A stretch of 7,256 nucleotides of DNA from positions 1 to 7,256 of the forward strand of contig JAICIG010000401.1 of NCBI GenBank assembly GCA_025924495.1. Reading direction: 5' to 3'. How positions within the stretch are numbered: position 1 is the stretch's first letter; each line of letters begins with the position of its first letter. This DNA comes from Pirellulales bacterium. GTDB lineage: Bacteria > Planctomycetota > Planctomycetia > Pirellulales > JAICIG01. The notes beneath the pieces are model-generated. The model did no database searches and was not told where the DNA came from. It was given only the letters and a program-made list of their open reading frames with translations. The translations under genes and the position numbers were made by a program. Below, one piece after another: positions 5,613 through 7,256 of the stretch.

Positions 5613-6608
5613 TCATGCCCCGGCTGCTGGTTTAGCGCTTGCGAGCACGGCTGGCAACTCGCGGAGATCGAGATTGCCGCCTGAGAGGATGCCGACGACC
5701 GTCTTGCCATTTAACTGGCCGCGCAATTTAAAGGCTGCTGCAGTTGCTGCGGCTCCCGCCCCTTCGGCCAGATTGTGCGTTTCTCGCAGCAGCAGGGCCA
5801 GCGCTGATCGTATTTCGCCGTCCGAGACAAGCACGATGTCTTCGACGTAGCGGCGGATTAGCTCCAAGGTCAATTCCGCAGGAACACGGGTGGCCATCCC
5901 TTCAGCGAACGTATTTGGCGGGCCGCCCTCGATGATCTTGCCTGCCGAAAACGAGCGAGCCACCGCCGGGGCGCCTTCGGCCTGAACGCCAATGACCCGC
6001 GTCTGCGGACTCCTTGCGGCCGCTACAAGCGCCGTTCCGCAAATGCCACTGCCCAAGCCGATCGGCACGATGACGATGTCGGGCGATGGCAACTGATCCA
6101 ACATCTCCAGGGCATAAACGCCGACGCCCGCGATCAGATCAGGCTCGTTCGCTGAATGCACATAGCGCAGTTTCAGTTCGCGCGCGAGCGCTTCGCAATG
6201 CAGGCGAGCCTCGTCGAAGTCTTCGCCATGTTCGACGATCTCGGCCCCCCAAGCACGCATCGCGGAAAGTTTGTCGGGATTGTTTTTCTGCGGCACGACC
6301 AACACGCACCGCACGCCAAATCGCCGGCTGGCAAACGCCAGCGATTGGCCATGATTGCCAGTCGTGCACCCGATGATTCCTCGCCGCTTCTCTTCGTCGC
6401 TCAACCGTGAGACGAGATTGATTCCGCCCCGGACTTTGAAGGCCGTGGTCGGCGTATGATTTTCATGCTTCAGATAGTAGCGGCAGCCGAGCAATGCCGA
6501 CAGAGACGGCCACTCGTAAAGGGGTGTCGGCGGAACGTAGCGATGTACGATCGGCGCCGCAGCCTGGACGTCCTCGTAGGTCGGAAACCGCATATGGCTG
6601 GCCTTCAT
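5613..6608 (-). CDS. PLP-dependent threonine/serine dehydratase-like enzyme
   Basis: This 331-residue enzyme belongs to the fold-type II PLP family (threonine dehydratase, serine racemase, hydroxyaspartate ammonia-lyase). The cofactor lysine is Lys58 in TAFKVRGG (55-62). TTGNHGQSLA at 82-91 is the substrate-carboxylate loop, where many family members read S-A-G-N-H. The glycine-rich phosphate loop is GLGSGICG at 184-191, and ILSGGN at 307-312 provides the Ser that contacts the pyridine nitrogen. The expected reaction is dehydration-deamination of L-threonine to 2-oxobutanoate or serine to pyruvate, in the cytoplasm; racemase or hydroxyaspartate lyase activity cannot be excluded. There is no C-terminal ACT domain, so it is a catabolic-type short form without isoleucine feedback. 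The ATG at 6608 was chosen because AGAGG lies 7 bases upstream; the frame reaches 6671 only through arginine-rich sequence, and an ATG at 6593 is an alternative. It lies 63 bases after the sugar dehydrogenase stop and may share its transcript. Confidence 0.9.
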   Translation of the reverse strand: MKASHMRFPTYEDVQAAAPIVHRYVPPTPLYEWPSLSALLGCRYYLKHENHTPTTAFKVRGGINLVSRLSDEEKRRGIIGCTTGNHGQSLAFASRRFGVRCVLVVPQKNNPDKLSAMRAWGAEIVEHGEDFDEARLHCEALARELKLRYVHSANEPDLIAGVGVYALEMLDQLPSPDIVIVPIGLGSGICGTALVAAARSPQTRVIGVQAEGAPAVARSFSAGKIIEGGPPNTFAEGMATRVPAELTLELIRRYVEDIVLVSDGEIRSALALLLRETHNLAEGAGAAATAAAFKLRGQLNGKTVVGILSGGNLDLRELPAVLASAKPAAGA

Positions 6609-6615
6609 TGGCGCG

Positions 6616-6620
6616 CCTCT
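6616..6620 (-). promoter_or_regulatory. Ribosome binding site for the dehydratase
   Basis: The minus-strand AGAGG lies 7 bases before the ATG at 6608. It favours this start over the upstream non-ATG option at 6671 and the downstream ATG at 6593. Confidence 0.5.
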
Positions 6621-6671
6621 TTTGCCGCCAAAGCGTTTCCTTCGTGTGGCGGGCCGAAAGCGAAAGCGCAA

Positions 6672-7256
6672 CTAAGCGCGATGGATCTTCTCGCGCCCTT
6701 CTCGGACATCCTTGGTGGCATTACGAGTGTCGATGACCAATGGCGCGTGGCGGACGATGAATGCGTAGTCATAGGCGCTGTGGTTCGTGGCGATCAAGAC
6801 GCAATCTTGCCGCTCGAGAAAATCCGGCGTCAACGCGCTGCTTTGCATGGCCGGCAAATGATAGTGCCGCATGTGGGGCAGTTCAGGAATGTGCGGGTCG
6901 TTGTAAGTCAACGCAGCGCCGCGGGCGAGCAGCAATTGCATCAGGGCGAACGATGGACTTTCACGCGGGTCGTCGACGTCCTTCTTATATGCCGCTCCCA
7001 GCACGCAAATTCGGCTGCCCTTGACTGGTTTGCCGCGATCATTGAGCGCCGCTGCCAGCCGATCGACGACGTAATCGGGCATTTGCGTATTGATTTCGCC
7101 GGCCAACTCGATGAATCGAGTCGGCACGCCGTGCTTGCGAGCGATCCAGCTCAGGTAGAACGGGTCGATCGGAATGCAGTGCCCGCCCAAACCGGGCCCC
7201 GGATAGAACGGCTGAAAGCCAAATGGTTTCGTGGCGGCCGCGTCGATCACCTCCCA
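6672..7256 (-). CDS. Nucleotide-sugar dehydrogenase, UDP-GlcNAc/UDP-glucose 6-dehydrogenase superfamily (partial)
   Basis: The last 194 codons are visible; the N-terminal NAD-binding domain lies beyond the right edge (family length is roughly 430). The visible part starts in the central domain. PFYPGPGLGGHCIPIDPFYL (visible residues 16-35) holds the catalytic cysteine, encoded at 7176-7178, which forms the thioester during the four-electron oxidation of the sugar C6 alcohol to a carboxylate. The C-terminal UDP-binding domain follows, with GAAYKKDVDDPRESP at visible residues 87-101. The GGHCIPIDP form is typical of the WbpA/WecC-type branch acting on N-acetylated sugars rather than of classical UDP-glucose dehydrogenase, so UDP-GlcNAc or a related sugar is the more likely substrate; this is inferred from the motif. 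It probably supplies a uronic-acid precursor for surface polysaccharide. It ends in TAG, 63 bases before the dehydratase start. Confidence 0.94.
   Translation of the reverse strand, partial: WEVIDAAATKPFGFQPFYPGPGLGGHCIPIDPFYLSWIARKHGVPTRFIELAGEINTQMPDYVVDRLAAALNDRGKPVKGSRICVLGAAYKKDVDDPRESPSFALMQLLLARGAALTYNDPHIPELPHMRHYHLPAMQSSALTPDFLERQDCVLIATNHSAYDYAFIVRHAPLVIDTRNATKDVREGREKIHRA

Noticed and set aside
5432..5710. N-terminal extension of the MarR frame by 93 codons.
   Set aside because: It overlaps the dehydratase gene, has Ser/Gln/Pro-rich sequence without family features, and would make the protein far longer than MarR proteins are.
6609..6671. Arg-rich extension of the dehydratase frame by 21 codons from a TTG.
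   Set aside because: The ATG at 6608 has a suitable Shine-Dalgarno and matches the family N-terminus. The extension looks like translated intergenic DNA.

Overview
The window is a compact bacterial stretch of about 58-60% G+C by eye. All seven genes I can support lie on the minus strand, so transcription runs from high to low coordinates. No RNA genes, insertion sequences, CRISPR arrays or long direct repeats were seen, and no gene-free gap exceeds about 220 bases. I infer a planctomycete (Pirellulales-like). The basis is a secreted protein with a Trp/Tyr-rich 'RYxNGQWWYW...GWMRWNG' motif that I associate with planctomycete exported proteins, together with an NtrB-like kinase and a halogenase-family flavoprotein of styles I associate with that phylum. 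This assignment is not proven by anything in the window.

In order of transcription: (1) The C-terminal part of a nucleotide-sugar dehydrogenase of the UDP-GlcNAc/UDP-glucose 6-dehydrogenase superfamily runs off the right edge. (2) After 63 bases comes a PLP-dependent threonine/serine dehydratase-like enzyme without an ACT domain. (3) After 181 bases, which hold a good sigma70-type promoter overlapped by palindromes, comes a MarR-family regulator. (4) After 80 bases comes an FAD-dependent oxidoreductase of the flavin-dependent halogenase family, with a very strong Shine-Dalgarno sequence and both halogenase signature motifs. (5, 6) After 157 bases, with a possible promoter and nested inverted repeats, come a membrane histidine kinase with a Cache-like extracytoplasmic domain and its NtrC-type response regulator; their coding regions overlap by 17 bases. 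(7) After a terminator-like hairpin and a perfect TATAAT box comes the start of a small exported aromatic-rich protein that runs off the left edge.

The pieces suggest three functional blocks. The first is a surface-polysaccharide precursor gene followed by an amino-acid catabolic enzyme. The second is a possibly self-regulated MarR plus halogenase-like flavoenzyme, where MarR may sense a small aromatic ligand and control the oxidoreductase. The third is a complete two-component system whose response regulator looks like a sigma54 activator but has lost the GAFTGA loop that normally contacts sigma54. That loss and the halogenase-family enzyme are the two points most worth a second look. I did not find a clearly new multi-gene system.
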